A DNA stretch of 16,655 nucleotides from SHLJ01 sp041618535 (GCA_041618535.1 JBFKFP010000051.1:1-16655), one strand, 5' to 3'; counted from the first letter of the stretch, positions 7,549 to 15,534 are shown. The notes: generated from the letters alone by a model not told the origin. Numbers and translations: made by a program.

Positions 7549-8523
7549 ATGGGAGAAAGTTCAGATAACAACAGGAGAAAATTCCTTGATAATGGTTTAA
7601 AATTGAGCCTGGCCACTATAATAGGGTCTATTGGTTTGACCAAATTGAGCGCATCACTGAAATCAGGTGAAAAGCCCGCTTCCGGTAAGCCTGTGGAACT
7701 GATGACCACAGATGGCCGCCTGATTGAGGTAGACTCGGCTGAAGTAATGGATATGGATGCACATTGTGGCCATGATCCCAATTATAATGTCCGTGAGGGG
7801 ATTCCAAACCGGAAGTTCGTCATGGTGATCGACCTGGCGAAGTGCAAGAACGCCCTTAAATGCGTTCAGTCCTGTAACAAGTTCCATATGGTGACAGGGG
7901 ACAACGCCTGGCTCAAGATTCACAAGATGAAAGACTCCCAGGACGGTGCTCCTTACTGGATGCCAAGAACCTGCATGCATTGCGATAAACCAGCCTGTGT
8001 TACGGTCTGCCCGGTTGACGCCACATTTAAAAGGCGTGACGGACTGGTTCTGATAGACAATGAGCGCTGTATAGGTTGCCGTTTTTGTATGGCCGCCTGC
8101 CCTTATTCCATTCGGGTTTTCAACTGGAGTGAGCCTGAGCAGGGAGACACAAGCGAAATAACATCTGTTCTTGACAACGGATATCCTTCACCGGATTACG
8201 CCGGAATGCCAAGTAAGATGGGCACACCCGATAAATGTGATTTCTGCCCCCATGCTATCAAGGAAAACGTACTACCCCACTGTGTGACCGCCTGCCCGAA
8301 CGGAGTGTTCTATTTTGGTGACAAGTACGAGGATACAGTAACAAACGGAGAGGAGACCCTGAGATTCAAACAATTGCTTGAAGACAAAGCAGGCTATCGC
8401 CTGTTAGAGGAGCTCGGCACAGAGCCCAGCGTCTATTACCTGCCTCCGGTTGACCGCCTGGTCGATTTTGAGGACGGAATGGAGAACTACAATGAATTTA
8501 TGTCTGTTGAAAAACCCGAATAA
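7549..8523 (+). CDS. Tat-exported 4x[Fe-S] ferredoxin subunit (PsrB/NrfC/DmsB type), module A
   Basis: 324 residues. The Tat signal has NRRKFL at 8-13. Four cluster-binding groups can be seen: C99-x5-C105-x3-C109; C142, C145, C150, C154; C174, C177, C180, C184; C230, C233, C245, C249. The first group has Ala102 where the usual second Cys would be, giving 15 cysteines in place of 16. The protein should sit on the periplasmic face of its NrfD partner and carry electrons between quinone and a cytochrome. The start is ATG 7549, directly before the Tat region; an upstream TTG would add two residues. The stop is 2 bases before the NrfD gene. No lipobox is seen, unlike in the module B paralog. Confidence 0.93.
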   Translation: MGESSDNNRRKFLDNGLKLSLATIIGSIGLTKLSASLKSGEKPASGKPVELMTTDGRLIEVDSAEVMDMDAHCGHDPNYNVREGIPNRKFVMVIDLAKCKNALKCVQSCNKFHMVTGDNAWLKIHKMKDSQDGAPYWMPRTCMHCDKPACVTVCPVDATFKRRDGLVLIDNERCIGCRFCMAACPYSIRVFNWSEPEQGDTSEITSVLDNGYPSPDYAGMPSKMGTPDKCDFCPHAIKENVLPHCVTACPNGVFYFGDKYEDTVTNGEETLRFKQLLEDKAGYRLLEELGTEPSVYYLPPVDRLVDFEDGMENYNEFMSVEKPE

Positions 8524-8525
8524 TC

Positions 8526-9839
8526 ATGAAAGATAGTCTAAGTGTCATTCAGGATCTCGCACCCAGGAAATTTGGTAAAAGAGGATGGACCTGGTCTATT
8601 TTCCTGCTGGTCATTATTTTGGCCGGGATAATTGCATATGTCGATCAGATAATCAGGGGACAACAGGTCACGAATATGAGGGATTACGCCTTGTGGGGCA
8701 TTTATATCTCCAACTTCGTTTTCTTCGTTGCTACCAGTTTTGTCGGGTCTGCAACGGTTGCCGTCCTGAGATTGACCAATAACAGCTGGCGAACACCACT
8801 GGTCAGGATAGCCGAAATCATTTCGCTGGCAGCAATCATGATGGCGGGAATAACGATCATAATCGACATGGCCAGGCCAGACCGGCTTCTGCATCTCTTC
8901 ATATATGGCCGTTTGCAGTCACCCATCACCTGGGATGTTATCATCATCCCTACAACGATCGCTTTAACTTTCTTACTGCTGTATTTCCCGATCTTGCCCG
9001 ATCTTGCTGTTTTGAATAAATTCTTTGAAAAAACCAAACCTAAACTCAGTAAGTGGTACGGGAAACTTTCCCTGGGTTGGAAAGGCACAACCAGGCAGAA
9101 GGTCCTCAGGATGAAATCCATAAAGATAATTGCCATTTTGATCATCCCGGTGGGAATACTGCTTCAGACCATTGACGCCTGGTTATTCTCAACCACCTAC
9201 AGGGTGGGCTGGGACAGCACTAACATGGCGGCTTATTTTATCTCAGGTGCATTTGTGGCCGGTCTCGGGGCTCTTATCAGTGTTATTTATGTTGTACGCC
9301 GCGTGCGAAACCTGGAGGATTATATTACCGAGAATCATTTTGATAAACTGGGAAAATACCTTGGCCTCACCTGCCTTGTTTACCTGTATTTTAATATAAA
9401 CGAATACCTTATCCCTGTTTTCACGGCTACGGTTGAGGAAGAAATCCATCTCAATGCGCTTATCTTTGGCGAGTATGCATTCCTGTTCTGGTTCTCCCAG
9501 ATCGTGGGTCTGATCTTACCATTGATCCTTATTCTTTTCAAAGGAGGCCGTAAACCAAAAGCCATGTTCGTCATTGGGCTTATGGTGGTTTTAGGCTCAT
9601 GGTGGAAACGATTTATCATCGTTACACCAACCTTGTTGCATCCCTTCCTTCCCATAGAAGGAGTTCCTGAATCATGGCGCCATTACTGGCCCAGTATGCA
9701 TGAATGGATCATCACCTCAGCGACCCTGGCAATGGCTTTATTCATCATCACAATGTTCATAAGATACCTGCCTGTAGTGCCCATTCAGCAAACCATAGAT
9801 GAACTTAACGGAAATCCCGATGATGATGAGAATGAATAA
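8526..9839 (+). CDS. NrfD/PsrC-family quinone-interacting membrane subunit, module A
   Basis: 437 residues with about ten hydrophobic helices (roughly 22-38, 56-81, 92-110, 133-155 and six more). This matches the 10-helix branch such as PsrC and ActC/ActF better than the 8-helix NrfD. Segments shared with the module B protein of equal length include MRDY, WGIYISNFVFFVA, RPDR at 117-120, QSPI-WDVII, GWDSTN and FNINEY. The family exchanges electrons with (mena)quinone and passes them to a ferredoxin subunit. The gene begins 2 bases after the ferredoxin stop, which implies translational coupling. No heme ligation motifs are seen. Confidence 0.93.
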   Translation: MKDSLSVIQDLAPRKFGKRGWTWSIFLLVIILAGIIAYVDQIIRGQQVTNMRDYALWGIYISNFVFFVATSFVGSATVAVLRLTNNSWRTPLVRIAEIISLAAIMMAGITIIIDMARPDRLLHLFIYGRLQSPITWDVIIIPTTIALTFLLLYFPILPDLAVLNKFFEKTKPKLSKWYGKLSLGWKGTTRQKVLRMKSIKIIAILIIPVGILLQTIDAWLFSTTYRVGWDSTNMAAYFISGAFVAGLGALISVIYVVRRVRNLEDYITENHFDKLGKYLGLTCLVYLYFNINEYLIPVFTATVEEEIHLNALIFGEYAFLFWFSQIVGLILPLILILFKGGRKPKAMFVIGLMVVLGSWWKRFIIVTPTLLHPFLPIEGVPESWRHYWPSMHEWIITSATLAMALFIITMFIRYLPVVPIQQTIDELNGNPDDDENE

Positions 9840-9849
9840 TTCGAATACA

Positions 9850-10737
9850 ATGCCTTTTAAAATGAAATATATCAGATATCACTCTTGGCGACTTATCACT
9901 TGCTTTGTTCTCATTTTTCTTATAGGGGGATTGCAGATTTCCGAAGCTCAGGAGGCCAAAAAACACCGTATAAGGCTAAGTGCCGATTACATAAAGATAA
10001 TGGACAGTATCTCCTATATCAATATAGGAGCCTCGGCCAGGATCGACAGGTCAACAGTTGCCCTGTCCGGTTTGGATCTCGAGATACTGAATGTGACAGA
10101 AGATGATGACATTCTATTGGGAAAAGTAAAAACCGACATTAATGGCGATGCCCGATACACTATTGGAAAACTGGATAAGATCGTAGCTGATTCCACCCAG
10201 GTCTATAATTTAAATGTGCGATTTAAAGGAAATGATACCCTCAAGCGAGCCAGCAGGGGCCTGGAAATTAAAGACGCGGAAATCGTTGCTTCTCACGTTC
10301 AGATAGACAGTGTTAACTACATCAGGGCCGTACTCAGAGAAATTGCAACAGACAGCCTGATTGAAGGAGAGAACATGGTGGTCCAGGTACAGCGATTATT
10401 CCTTCCTTTAAGGCTTGGCGAAGAATTCAATTATACGGATGACAGTGGCACAATTCTTGTTCCTGTTGAAGAGGGAATACCCGGTGTAAACGGAATTCTG
10501 ACCATTGAAGCGGTGCTTCAGGATCATGATGAATATGGAACTGTTAAAGCTATTGTCAACGCTCCAATTGGGACCGTGATCGTTGACGAATCGGATTTTG
10601 ATGAAAGGACCATGTGGGGTGGCAGAGGTAAGGCTCCCTGGTTTATGCTGGTTTTTCCAAATCTTATAATTTTTACCATTTGGGGATATTTAATCTATTT
10701 AATTATTAATTTGTACAGAATAAAAAAAGCTTCATAA
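9850..10737 (+). CDS. Exported protein with C-terminal membrane anchor, module A (two beta domains)
   Basis: About 295 residues. The signal peptide ends near SEA-Q34. Two beta-rich regions follow (about 40-155 and 165-250), and a single helix at 264-289 with a short basic tail anchors it with the bulk in the periplasm. The second region matches the module B protein at 13534 in pattern (V-x-LFLPLRLGEEFNYTDDSG against YVKRTFSNLPIGDVFNETD, then PG-x-NG). ATG 9850 lies 10 bases after the NrfD stop and fits the signal peptide; ATG 9862 is an alternative, and earlier ATGs would overlap NrfD. No cofactor motif. It is probably an accessory subunit of the NrfD complex. I do not recognise a named family. 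Confidence 0.8.
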   Translation: MPFKMKYIRYHSWRLITCFVLIFLIGGLQISEAQEAKKHRIRLSADYIKIMDSISYINIGASARIDRSTVALSGLDLEILNVTEDDDILLGKVKTDINGDARYTIGKLDKIVADSTQVYNLNVRFKGNDTLKRASRGLEIKDAEIVASHVQIDSVNYIRAVLREIATDSLIEGENMVVQVQRLFLPLRLGEEFNYTDDSGTILVPVEEGIPGVNGILTIEAVLQDHDEYGTVKAIVNAPIGTVIVDESDFDERTMWGGRGKAPWFMLVFPNLIIFTIWGYLIYLIINLYRIKKAS

Positions 10738-11136
10738 ATGAAAACTATCTATTCAATTATTGCAATTTGTGTTATGGCCTTTGCGTTTTTCGCATTCACA
10801 TCCAGTATTCAGGAAAAATGGGTGGTTCCGGCCAAATATGAAAAAATGAAAAATCCTACCAATCCGGATGAGGATCTCGAAATTGGAAAATCATTGTACA
10901 GTAAGCACTGCAAGTCATGTCACGGGAAAGAAGGATATGGTGACGGTCCGAAAGCAGCTGACATGAACGGGGATCTCGGTGATTTTTCTTCACCTGAATT
11001 CCAGGCGCAGTCAGACGGAGCCCTATTCTACAAGAGTTATATCGGGCGGGATGACATGCCAAATTTTGAGAAAAAGATCCCGGATGAGGAGGATGTTTGG
11101 CTCATAGTTAATTACATAAGAACTTTGGAGGAATAG
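10738..11136 (+). CDS. Monoheme cytochrome c, module A
   Basis: 132 residues. The N-terminal hydrophobic segment (about 3-22) is an uncleaved anchor or signal. The heme site is CKSCH at C58-H62 and the likely axial ligand is Met107 in RDDMPNF. The segment WVVPAKYEKM before the heme domain is repeated as WEVPSKYKKM in the module B paralog. The ATG follows directly on the TAA of the preceding gene with no bases between, so translation is coupled. It is the last gene of module A, and a strong terminator follows. It probably takes electrons from the NrfD-ferredoxin unit and hands them to an oxidase or to the envelope cytochromes. Confidence 0.93.
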   Translation: MKTIYSIIAICVMAFAFFAFTSSIQEKWVVPAKYEKMKNPTNPDEDLEIGKSLYSKHCKSCHGKEGYGDGPKAADMNGDLGDFSSPEFQAQSDGALFYKSYIGRDDMPNFEKKIPDEEDVWLIVNYIRTLEE

Positions 11137-11155
11137 TCCATACAGAACCTACTAT

Positions 11156-11187
11156 AAAAAAGCCGGATCATTTGATCCGGCTTTTTT
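11156..11187 (+). terminator. Rho-independent terminator after module A
   Basis: AAAAAAGCCGGATCA / TGATCCGGCTTTTT forms a perfect stem of about 15 bp around a TT centre, GC-rich in the core and with a T-run. It works in both directions and separates module A from module B, so module B needs its own promoter. Confidence 0.92.
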
Positions 11188-11227
11188 CATGAATAACGAA
11201 TATATCCTTTTTTCTGAAGCATTTACA

Positions 11228-11239
11228 TGACATATGTCA
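11228..11239 (+). promoter_or_regulatory. Palindromic operator TGAC-N4-GTCA upstream of module B
   Basis: TGACATATGTCA is a perfect 12-base palindrome. It ends 23 bases before TAACTTTA, the same spacing as the site at 4644. This supports control of both transcripts by one dimeric, Crp/Fnr-type activator; the regulator gene is not in the window. Confidence 0.62.
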
Positions 11240-11262
11240 GTTGTTTTGAGGTTTTTAGAGGC

Positions 11263-11270
11263 TAACTTTA
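11263..11270 (+). promoter_or_regulatory. -7 promoter element of module B
   Basis: TAACTTTA fits TAnnTTTG except for the last base, as does its partner at 4679. It predicts a start near 11274 and a leader of about 28 bases before the ATG at 11302. It lies between a terminator and the first gene of module B, where a promoter is required. Confidence 0.5.
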
Positions 11271-11301
11271 ATCACATCAAATTAAGAAATACGAAGATAA
11301 A

Positions 11302-12210
11302 ATGGGACAGCAGGATTCGAAATCAGATTCAAGAAGACGGTTCATTAAAAATATCTCCACTGGCGGTCTTGTAGCGGCCACCGGTTTGGGGCTGGGCTCG
11401 GTGCTTTCTTGTAAAAACGAAAACGAAAAGAAAACCACTGTGCTAACCCCTGAGGGGAAACTGGTTCAAATTCCAGAATCCCAGATGGAGGAGATGGAGC
11501 ACCACGGGGCTCCTCCCAAGGAAGCCAGGAAGGGGATTCCCGGAAAGAAATTCGTCATGGTGGTTGACCTGGCCAAATGCAAGAATGCCAGGAAATGTAT
11601 ACATGCCTGCGACAAGCATCATAACCTTACCCCTGACCGTCCTTATATCAAGGTGCTCGAGATGAAGGACAATGACAAGTCTGCCCCTTACTGGATGCCG
11701 AAGAAATGCTTTCAGTGTGATAACCCCCCTTGTGTAAAGGTATGTCCTGTTGGAGCCACTTATAAGCGGACCGACGGGATCGTTTTGATCGATAACGAGC
11801 GGTGCATCGGATGCCGTTTCTGCATGGCAGCCTGCCCCTACTCTGCAAGAGTATTCAACTGGGGTGTTCCTCCCGATCAGGAATCCGATCTAGCTTATTC
11901 ACCAGAGACCAGCATTCCGAGCGAGGTTGGAACAGTGGGGAAATGTGATTTTTGTCCAGACATGCTCCGTGAAAATAAATTACCTCATTGTGTGACCGCC
12001 TGTCCGAATGGTGTGATCTATTTCGGAGATGAAGTTGATGACACCGTCACGAATGGTGAGGAAACCGTTAGGCTGAGCACACTTCTTAAAGACAAGGCCG
12101 GGTACAGATACCTCGAGGAACTGGGAACTTCACCAAGGGTCTACTACCTGCCTCCTGTTGATCGCCTGTTCCCGTTTGATGAAACCAAAACCGATAATTC
12201 AGAATCATAG
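11302..12210 (+). CDS. Tat-exported 4x[Fe-S] ferredoxin subunit, module B (probable Tat lipoprotein)
   Basis: 302 residues, paralog of the protein at 7549. The Tat signal has SRRRFIKN (R11-R13) and ends in a lipobox-like VLSC with Cys37, so it may be lipid-anchored, unlike module A. Cluster groups: C93, C99, C103 with Ala96 in place of the second Cys; C136, C139, C144, C148; C168, C171, C174, C178; C215, C218, C230, C234. The shared linker VLTPEGKLVQI, the segment GKKFVMVVDLAKCKNA and the C-terminal YYLPPVDRL confirm the paralogy. The NrfD gene follows after 5 bases. Role as for module A; which electron partners differ between the two is unknown. Confidence 0.93.
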   Translation: MGQQDSKSDSRRRFIKNISTGGLVAATGLGLGSVLSCKNENEKKTTVLTPEGKLVQIPESQMEEMEHHGAPPKEARKGIPGKKFVMVVDLAKCKNARKCIHACDKHHNLTPDRPYIKVLEMKDNDKSAPYWMPKKCFQCDNPPCVKVCPVGATYKRTDGIVLIDNERCIGCRFCMAACPYSARVFNWGVPPDQESDLAYSPETSIPSEVGTVGKCDFCPDMLRENKLPHCVTACPNGVIYFGDEVDDTVTNGEETVRLSTLLKDKAGYRYLEELGTSPRVYYLPPVDRLFPFDETKTDNSES

Positions 12211-12215
12211 AAACC

Positions 12216-13529
12216 ATGACTGAAACAAAACAAGGCTTTAAAACTAAAAGGGAAAAGGAACTTTTAGGCTACCTGGTGGGTTCTACCATTCGTTATAAGA
12301 TCTGGATCGGGATTTTGCTGTTTTTCATTATTCTCGGCCTTATTGGATATTATCGCCAGCTGAAATTTGGCCTGGTAGTCACGGCGATGAGAGACTACAC
12401 GTCCTGGGGAATTTACATTTCGAATTTCGTATTCTTTGTGGCGGTAAGCCTGGTGGGGTCCCTGTTCAGCTCAATTCTAAAGTTGAACAAGAACGAATGG
12501 GCCTATCCCCTGGCCAGAATATCTGAGATCATTGCTGTTTCGGCTATCATATGTGCTGCGGTGATCATAATTGTTGACATGGGAAGACCAGACCGTTTTT
12601 TCTATGTGCTGAAGTATATGCGGATTCAGTCGCCCATCATCTGGGACGTTATTATTATTTCGACCTACCTGGTAATCAGTCTGATCCTGCTGCATATCTC
12701 GCTTATCCCAGACCTGGCCCTATGCAGGGACAGGCTTAAGAATATTCCTAAATGGCGTCATAAGCTATACAAGATGCTCGCATTAAACTGGAGCAACCAT
12801 CCGAAGCAGAGGCAGTTACTGGCAAAGATCACAAAAATCATGGCCATTTCCGTGCTGCCGGTAGCCTTCGCCATCCATACAATAACTTCCTGGCTTTTTG
12901 CCACTACCTGGAGGCCTGGCTGGGACAGTACCAACCTGGGGCCATATTTCGTTTCCGGTGCCTTCATGGTAGGGGCAGCGGTGATCATCTTCGCCATGTT
13001 CTTCATAAGGAGAAGTCTATATCTCAAAGATTATATAACGGACATACATTTCGACAAGATGTCGAAGTTGCTGGTTCTTCTCTCACTGGTCTATCTGTAT
13101 TTCAATATAAATGAATATCTGGGGCCATCATTTAAAATGGTTGGTGTTGAGGGAGAACACATAATTGAGTTGTTTGTCGGGGAATATGCGCCAATGTATT
13201 GGTTTGTTCAAATAGGAGGACTGATTCTTCCAATCATACTTCTGACCATCCCTAAAATGCGAAAGCCCCTTCCGGTCACGATAATTTCCGTGCTGGTCAT
13301 TTTGGGGGCATGGTTCAAGCGATTCCTGATAGTGATACCTTCACTTCAGCACCCTTACCTGCCCATCCAGGATGTGGATGAGTCCTATCGCCATTATATC
13401 CCGACATGGGAGGAATGGACCATCACTATTTCCTCATTCGCATGGTTCCTGTTCATCATTACGATCCTTATAAGGTGGTTGCCTGTGATCCCGGTAGACA
13501 AGAAGTCTGAATTTGAAATTAGTGCATAA
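12216..13529 (+). CDS. NrfD/PsrC-family quinone-interacting membrane subunit, module B
   Basis: 437 residues, the same length as the module A copy, with the same ten-helix pattern. The N-terminal cytoplasmic stretch is longer and more charged (KTKREKEL). Conserved segments: MRDYTSWGIYISNFVFFVA, RPDR at 124-127, QSPIIWDVII, GWDSTN, FNINEY and WFKRF. Loop and helix sequences differ clearly from module A, so the duplication is old or the copies have specialised. It follows the ferredoxin gene by 5 bases and precedes the anchored protein by 4. Confidence 0.93.
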   Translation: MTETKQGFKTKREKELLGYLVGSTIRYKIWIGILLFFIILGLIGYYRQLKFGLVVTAMRDYTSWGIYISNFVFFVAVSLVGSLFSSILKLNKNEWAYPLARISEIIAVSAIICAAVIIIVDMGRPDRFFYVLKYMRIQSPIIWDVIIISTYLVISLILLHISLIPDLALCRDRLKNIPKWRHKLYKMLALNWSNHPKQRQLLAKITKIMAISVLPVAFAIHTITSWLFATTWRPGWDSTNLGPYFVSGAFMVGAAVIIFAMFFIRRSLYLKDYITDIHFDKMSKLLVLLSLVYLYFNINEYLGPSFKMVGVEGEHIIELFVGEYAPMYWFVQIGGLILPIILLTIPKMRKPLPVTIISVLVILGAWFKRFLIVIPSLQHPYLPIQDVDESYRHYIPTWEEWTITISSFAWFLFIITILIRWLPVIPVDKKSEFEISA

Positions 13530-13533
13530 GGTT

Positions 13534-14121
13534 ATGAAAACAAGAATGAACTCTTTTAAACCCGCCATTATTCGGAACCTCCGAATAACAATGACCCTTG
13601 CGCTTTCACTTGCGATTGCACCCTGCACTCTGGCGCAGGACGATATGCAGGACGCTCAAATTGAACTATCCTTTAACGAGGAAGAGAAGACCATCACCGC
13701 CAAGGTTGCAGATACGGCAGGGGTCCCTGCTGAAGCTGTTGAACTTTACTTCTATGTAAAACGAACCTTTAGCAATTTACCCATCGGTGATGTTTTTAAT
13801 GAAACAGATGAAGACGGGGAGGTAAGCGTACAATTCCCGGCAGACCTTCCGGGAGATAAGGATGGTAATGTTGAAATTATGGTTAAGCTTATGGACTCCG
13901 ATCAGTTTAATGACCAGACCCTGACCTTAAGCAGACGATGGGGTGTCCCCACGGAATGGGATCCGGGAGATGAAAAACGAAGCCTGTGGGCCGCCGCCGC
14001 GAATGCCCCAATCCCCCTGGTTATAATAACTAGTTCGCTTATTGTTATAATTTGGTACGTAATTTGTTATATATTGTATAGTTTATATAGAATGAGTAAA
14101 ATAAAACCAAATCATTCCTAA
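13534..14121 (+). CDS. Exported protein with C-terminal membrane anchor, module B (one beta domain)
   Basis: About 195 residues. The signal peptide ends near TLAQ. One beta-rich domain follows (about 40-140, with FYVKRTFSNLPIG and NETDEDGEVSVQF), then a helix at 160-184 and a basic tail. It matches the second half of the module A protein at 9850 and lacks that protein's N-terminal domain. ATG 13534 is 4 bases after the NrfD stop; a TTG at 13513 would overlap NrfD and gives no better signal, and ATG 13546 is also possible. The beta domain looks Ig-like or transthyretin-like by pattern only. It is probably an accessory subunit. Confidence 0.8.
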   Translation: MKTRMNSFKPAIIRNLRITMTLALSLAIAPCTLAQDDMQDAQIELSFNEEEKTITAKVADTAGVPAEAVELYFYVKRTFSNLPIGDVFNETDEDGEVSVQFPADLPGDKDGNVEIMVKLMDSDQFNDQTLTLSRRWGVPTEWDPGDEKRSLWAAAANAPIPLVIITSSLIVIIWYVICYILYSLYRMSKIKPNHS

Positions 14122-14132
14122 AAAAATCAATT

Positions 14133-14546
14133 ATGAAAACCTTATCATTTTTTTCTGGTTTAATTCTGATCGGACTTATTGGCCTATTTACGATGTCGTT
14201 TGTCTCAGTCAATAATCAGGACCCCTGGGAGGTCCCATCGAAGTATAAGAAGATGGACAACCCATATGCTAATGTTGATGATGATGAAAAAATTGGCAGG
14301 ATAATGTATTCGAAACATTGCAAGTCCTGTCATGGATCTAAGGGTAAAGGGGATGGCACCAAAGCGGCCAGTCTCGATACTCCTGTAGGTGATTTTACCG
14401 ACGGATCCATCAAGGCCCAAACCGATGGGGAACTCTATTACAAAACGTTTTTTGGTCGAGATGACATGCCTGCTTTTGAAAAGAAAATCCCCGATGCAGA
14501 AGATCAGTGGCTTCTGATCAATTACCTCAAAAGCTTGGATAAGTAG
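14133..14546 (+). CDS. Monoheme cytochrome c, module B
   Basis: 137 residues, paralog of the cytochrome at 10738. A hydrophobic N-terminus (about 4-26) is followed by WEVPSKYKKM, the heme site CKSCH at C63-H67 and a Met ligand in GRDDMPAFEKKIPDAED. It has five more residues before the heme domain than module A, rich in Asp. It is the last gene of module B, 11 bases after the anchored protein. Likely electron acceptor of the module B NrfD-ferredoxin unit. Confidence 0.93.
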   Translation: MKTLSFFSGLILIGLIGLFTMSFVSVNNQDPWEVPSKYKKMDNPYANVDDDEKIGRIMYSKHCKSCHGSKGKGDGTKAASLDTPVGDFTDGSIKAQTDGELYYKTFFGRDDMPAFEKKIPDAEDQWLLINYLKSLDK

Positions 14547-14638
14547 GTATTTCAGAAAAATAAAGGCAAAAAAAAGACATTCAGTTGTTTTTTATTTCCC
14601 GCTGGATTTCGATAGACTAATTTATTTTGTAAAATAAT

Positions 14639-14667
14639 AAAAGGCGGTCCTGAATAGATCGCTTTTT
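14639..14667 (+). terminator. Terminator between module B and the convergent lipoprotein gene
   Basis: AAAAGGCGGTC (14639-14649) pairs with GATCGCTTTTT (14657-14667) over 11 bp with two G-U pairs and a 7-base loop, then T-rich sequence. On the opposite strand it also ends in a T-run, so it probably serves both convergent transcripts. Confidence 0.75.
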
Positions 14668-14702
14668 ATTTCAGCAGAGTTCTTTATTGTTGAGAAGATC
14701 TA

Positions 14703-15398
14703 TCAGTTGCAGTTACCCAGCGAATCAATGATGCCCTGCAAGGTTCCCGTACCATCACCGCAGGAGAAGATCTGAACGGTCAATGCATCCTTATAGGCAT
14801 TACATAGCTCGGCATATTCCGGCATTGAACTATCTGCAGCTTGAAAGGCAGCTTCGGCCTCGGCAACGTTCGTCACGGCATCCTGGCAGCTAACGCCACC
14901 TCCAAGTACCAATAGACCTCCTGTTAGCTTTATCTGGTAGAATTCACCTTCTATAAAATTCACAGTCTGCAAACCATCTGCCGTGTAGGCATTGAACTTG
15001 AAAGTCCCGGAAACCGTGTTGGTTGAATTTTCAAAATCAACAATAACGATCTCGCCATCGGCCGGGTAAACAGAAACACTGGGGTCAGGAGGATTTAAGG
15101 TAGAAAAAATATTGCCTTCGGAGTCCTCAAACCGGGCTTCACTCTGGTAATTTCCTCCTAACAAATAGGTGCCGACATTGTCCCGGGTTGTGACCAAACT
15201 CAATATTTCATTATTACTACCTCCCTGAACCACAAGTCCACCTGCATCTATATCAGCAGCACTGTAAGTTGCGCGCCATAATTCTGTGCCATCCTTTATG
15301 CCCTGGAGAGCCGGGTTGTTGAATTGTACATCATCGCATGAGAAAAACAGCATCAAAATAAATAAGGATAAGCACAATTTTACCATGTCGAAAACCAT
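14703..15398 (-). CDS. Secreted lipoprotein, DUF6252-like, function unknown
   Basis: About 231 residues. The signal peptide ends in FFSC (Cys21), followed by acidic residues. The body (to about 170) is beta-rich; FNNPALQG, ELWRA, SGTFKF and INFIEGEFYQ-like segments fit what I recall of Bacteroidota DUF6252 lipoproteins. The C-terminal 60 residues form a helical Cys-rich part with four cysteines (CQDA, CNAYK, SCGD, GNC) likely to make two disulfides. ATG 15398 has the better leader; ATG 15386 is possible, and ATG 15431 is unlikely because it overlaps the promoter. It is convergent with module B and nothing links it to the electron-transfer genes. Confidence 0.8.
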   Translation of the reverse strand: MVFDMVKLCLSLFILMLFFSCDDVQFNNPALQGIKDGTELWRATYSAADIDAGGLVVQGGSNNEILSLVTTRDNVGTYLLGGNYQSEARFEDSEGNIFSTLNPPDPSVSVYPADGEIVIVDFENSTNTVSGTFKFNAYTADGLQTVNFIEGEFYQIKLTGGLLVLGGGVSCQDAVTNVAEAEAAFQAADSSMPEYAELCNAYKDALTVQIFSCGDGTGTLQGIIDSLGNCN

Positions 15399-15428
15399 TT
15401 TAAAGTTCAAAGCCTGATCTGAGGAACC

Positions 15429-15436
15429 CAAATGTA
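15429..15436 (-). promoter_or_regulatory. -7 promoter element of the lipoprotein gene
   Basis: On the minus strand TACATTTG fits TAnnTTTG fully and lies about 31 bases upstream of the ATG at 15398. The -33 element is weak. Confidence 0.45.
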
Positions 15437-15459
15437 AGATAAAAAGTAAAATGTATTAA

Positions 15460-15488
15460 TTGTAAATCAGAAAAATGTAATATCTTTG
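15460..15488 (+). promoter_or_regulatory. rpsP promoter
   Basis: TTG (15460-15462), an 18-base spacer and TATCTTTG (15481-15488) give an almost ideal Bacteroidota housekeeping promoter, followed by CCGCC. The ATG of rpsP is 47 bases downstream. This is the best reference in the window for the promoter type of the host. Confidence 0.85.
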
Positions 15489-15534
15489 CCGCCTTATTAA
15501 TAACCAGGGTCGTGTACCTTAAAATTTAATCATT

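Noticed and set aside
7267..14546. Complete alternative complex III or a polysulfide/DMSO reductase
   Set aside because: No molybdopterin-type domain (ActB1 or PsrA/DmsA-like) is encoded, and there is no ActD. Only the ferredoxin, NrfD and cytochrome c parts match.
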